Below, piece by piece: positions 61,914 through 64,000 of a DNA stretch of 64,000 nt. The notes under the pieces are model-generated. The model was given only the letters and a program-made list of their open reading frames with translations. It made no database searches and was not told the DNA's origin. The stretch lies in the NCBI GenBank assembly GCA_016713245.1, contig JADJPM010000004.1, positions 2,356,001-2,420,000 of the forward strand, given 5' to 3'. The position numbers and the translations under genes are program-made. The stretch is from Verrucomicrobiaceae bacterium (lineage in GTDB: Bacteria > Verrucomicrobiota > Verrucomicrobiia > Verrucomicrobiales > Verrucomicrobiaceae). How positions within the stretch are numbered: the first letter of the stretch is position 1; every line of letters begins with the position of its first letter.

Positions 61914-64000
61914 ATGAACATCACCATAGACATTCTTTCTCGAGCAGCCACCGCTGGGGCGCTTTGTGTGCTGATTTCATCTGCTCGTGCCATCGAACCG
62001 AGCGCCCTCCTTCAAACCCACTGCCTCAACTGCCACTCCACTGAAAAGCAGAAGGGCGATCTCGATCTCGAAGCCTCCGATATTCAAAAGGAGCCGCACA
62101 TCTGGGAAAATGTGCTGGAGCAGATCGAGATGGGCGAAATGCCGCCGAAGAAGGAAAAGCAGTTCTCCGCAGCCGAGAAAAAGCAGCTCACGGACTGGGT
62201 GCGCGGCACACTTGATCAAATCGCGCTCGCCAATGCAGGCGATCCAGGCCCCGTCGTGCTGCGTCGGCTGTCGAACATGGAATACACCTACACACTGCGC
62301 GATCTGACCGGCATCGAGTCGCTCGATCCCGCGAAGGAGTTTCCCGTCGATGGCGCGGCTGGCGAAGGTTTCACGAATGCAGGCGCGGCGCTGGTGATGT
62401 CGCCCGCTTTGCTCACGAAGTATCTCGATGCGGCGAAGGACATTGCGAGTCACGCGGTCTTCACGCCGCATGGCATGCGCTGGTCCGCCAGCGCCTCGGC
62501 GCAGGATTGGACGGATGAGGCCTTGGCACGCATCCGCGCCACCTACGCACGCCACACCGCCACGGCGGCAGGCACGCAAACCGTCGCCCAAGGCATCAAG
62601 CTCGACACCGGCACGGGCGGCGGTCGTTTGCCGCTGGCGAAGTATCTCGATGCACTTCAAGGCTGCGGCAGCGCCGTTGGTTTAAGCACTAAATACCTGC
62701 AAATCCTCCGCGAGGCGCTCACGAGCACGAAACCATCCGTTTTGCTCGATCCGCTGCGGGCGAAGTTCCGCGAGAAAAAGCTCACCGCAGCCGATATCGA
62801 GCCCTGGCAGCAGGTTTTGTGGCGATTCGCCAACGTCGGCCACATCGGCAAGCAAAACGGCCCGAAGGCCTGGCAGGAGCCAGTGACGCCGCTCGTGCCG
62901 AAACACGAGATGCGCGTCAAACTCACGTCGGATCACGATGTGACGCTTTATCTGACCACCACCGATGCAGGCGATGGCAGCGAGGGCGATGAAGTCATCT
63001 GGCAAAATCCGCGCCTTGTTGCTCCCGGCAGGCCTGATCTGCCGATCAACGGCCTTCCCGCGTTGGTGAAGCATCTCGAAGCCCAACGCAGCAAGATCAT
63101 CGCGAGTACGGAGCAATGCCTGAATGCCATCGCGACCGGTAAAGACGATGCCGATGCCGCTTTGATGACCGCGTGGCGTGAATACCTCGGCTACAGCACC
63201 ACCAAGCTCGAACCGTTGCTCACGAAGCAGCTCAAGAGCATTCCAGACTACGCTTTCATCCAAGGCTGGCAGGGCGAGCAGGCACTGAGCGTGATGGCGA
63301 ACTCCTCCGACACCTCCGTGCGCACGCCGGGCGTGATGAAGGCGAACAGCATCGCCACGCATCCTTTGCCGACTCGTGCCTCGGTCATCGCTTGGCGTTG
63401 TGAGAGAGCAGGCACGCTCCGCATTCACGGCGATGTCTCGGACGCGCATCCCGAATGCGGCAACGGCATCACCTGGGCCCTCGAAGTGCGTCGCGGTCAC
63501 ACCAGTGAGGTGCTCGCCAGCGGCGTGACCAAAGGCGCGACCGTTTTGCCAATGGGTCCGTTTGAAAACGTGCGAGTCGAGGCCGGTCAGGTCGTCGCGT
63601 TGGTCATCGGTCCGCGTGATGGCAACCATGCCTGCGACCTCACCGCCGTGAATCTGACCCTCAGCGATGGCTCGAAGACCTGGGATCTAGCGAAAGAGGT
63701 CTCGCCTAACATTCTCAAAGGCAATCCGCATGGTGCATGGCACTTCCTCAGCCAACCCGCCGCCCTCGAAGCCGCACCCGATGTGCCTGGTCCCATCGCT
63801 AAATGGCGGAAGAAGCCTTCACCGGAGGCGGCCGTGAAAGTGCGGCAGTATTTGGAGAAAGACTTCCCGCTCAATTCACCGCTGTTGCGTGCCTTTTTGA
63901 ATGATCGGTCAGATCGGACGGATCCGTCTGATCTCACGGCCAAAGCGCCTGCGGTGCAGGAACTGAAAATCCCCGCCGCACTCGCCAATGGCACGGAGTT
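61914..64000 (+). CDS. Secreted DUF1592-type cytochrome protein, C-terminus beyond window
   Basis: At least 695 residues; the frame is open at the window edge. Signal peptide MNITIDILSRAATAGALCVLISSARA, then a haem motif CLNCH (37-41) with MPPKKEKQ as the likely distal-ligand region. A DUF1587 segment follows (VVLRRLSNMEYTYTLRDLTGIESLDP, DGAAGEGFTNAGAALVMSP). A long central insertion (~200-600) with beta-sandwich-like character replaces the short spacing of the protein at 49023-50873, so the two belong to different subfamilies. DUF1592/1588/1585 should follow outside the window. It pairs with the DUF1552 protein two genes upstream and completes the GntR-led operon as far as seen. Confidence 0.85.
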   Translation, partial: MNITIDILSRAATAGALCVLISSARAIEPSALLQTHCLNCHSTEKQKGDLDLEASDIQKEPHIWENVLEQIEMGEMPPKKEKQFSAAEKKQLTDWVRGTLDQIALANAGDPGPVVLRRLSNMEYTYTLRDLTGIESLDPAKEFPVDGAAGEGFTNAGAALVMSPALLTKYLDAAKDIASHAVFTPHGMRWSASASAQDWTDEALARIRATYARHTATAAGTQTVAQGIKLDTGTGGGRLPLAKYLDALQGCGSAVGLSTKYLQILREALTSTKPSVLLDPLRAKFREKKLTAADIEPWQQVLWRFANVGHIGKQNGPKAWQEPVTPLVPKHEMRVKLTSDHDVTLYLTTTDAGDGSEGDEVIWQNPRLVAPGRPDLPINGLPALVKHLEAQRSKIIASTEQCLNAIATGKDDADAALMTAWREYLGYSTTKLEPLLTKQLKSIPDYAFIQGWQGEQALSVMANSSDTSVRTPGVMKANSIATHPLPTRASVIAWRCERAGTLRIHGDVSDAHPECGNGITWALEVRRGHTSEVLASGVTKGATVLPMGPFENVRVEAGQVVALVIGPRDGNHACDLTAVNLTLSDGSKTWDLAKEVSPNILKGNPHGAWHFLSQPAALEAAPDVPGPIAKWRKKPSPEAAVKVRQYLEKDFPLNSPLLRAFLNDRSDRTDPSDLTAKAPAVQELKIPAALANGTE
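63911..63934 (+). repeat. 24-bp near-perfect palindrome inside the DUF1592-type gene
   Basis: AGATCGGACGGATCC with GGATCCGTCTGATCT forms a palindrome centred on GGATCC; one of the twelve base pairs is a G-T wobble. In frame it encodes the acidic, low-complexity stretch RSDRTDPSDL. It looks like a small REP-type insertion kept in frame. Confidence 0.55.

Overview
The window reads as chromosomal DNA from a free-living, GC-rich member of the Verrucomicrobiota, most like Prosthecobacter/Verrucomicrobiaceae. This is inferred from gene content, not from a marker gene. The pointers are paired DUF1501/DUF1552 and PSD1/DUF1592 planctomycete-type cytochrome proteins, a giant subtilase built from Calx-beta and Ig-like repeats, frequent Tat-type leaders, sulfatases, and short REP-like hairpins. 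No rRNA, tRNA or CRISPR array was seen.

Layout. 1-6.4 kb: a truncated secreted thioredoxin-like protein, an SGNH-like secreted protein, a threonine/serine dehydratase, TrpD, and a class C beta-lactamase-type serine hydrolase. 6.4-23.0 kb: one 5522-residue secreted subtilase on the minus strand, one quarter of the window. 23.1-26.1 kb (minus): OppB/OppC-type permeases and a sialidase-like beta-propeller protein. 26.2-35.3 kb: housekeeping genes, namely PurK, a DUF486 protein, a PAS/GAF sensor histidine kinase, TsaE, ThiL, superoxide dismutase, TypA/BipA and ThiS. 36.2-48.9 kb: an accessory block bounded by mobile DNA. It holds a group II intron with its maturase, an IS630 element inside a small gene, a GT4/GH130/metallopeptidase operon with stop-start overlaps, a XhoI/PaeR7I-like restriction-modification pair, and an IS3 element inside an AraC-like remnant. 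49.0-64.0 kb: catabolic and secretory genes, with a DUF1592 cytochrome, a tandem ModA-like binding protein, a DUF1501 protein, and a GntR-led operon (GntR, PSD1, DUF1501, DUF1552, sulfatase, DUF1592 protein cut by the window edge).

How the genes work together. The GntR operon is preceded by two GGTATACC palindromes that look like an autoregulatory operator. Its products would form an exported, haem-containing degradation set plus a sulfatase, as expected for breakdown of sulfated polysaccharide; the substrate is not visible. The GT4-GH130-peptidase operon probably makes or remodels a glycan.

Most notable structural observations. (i) In the giant subtilase one Ig-like domain type occurs about eleven times and acts as a host: four copies carry a nested jelly-roll-like unit and one carries a lamin-tail domain. 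(ii) A perfect 20-bp inverted repeat flanks the start codon of the sulfatase. (iii) Both insertion sequences carry only single-base deletions, mostly in homopolymers, and each is restored to full-length coding by adding one base per site. That suggests residual assembly error in multi-copy elements. (iv) Both insertions have target duplications, and the interrupted reading frames can be rejoined.
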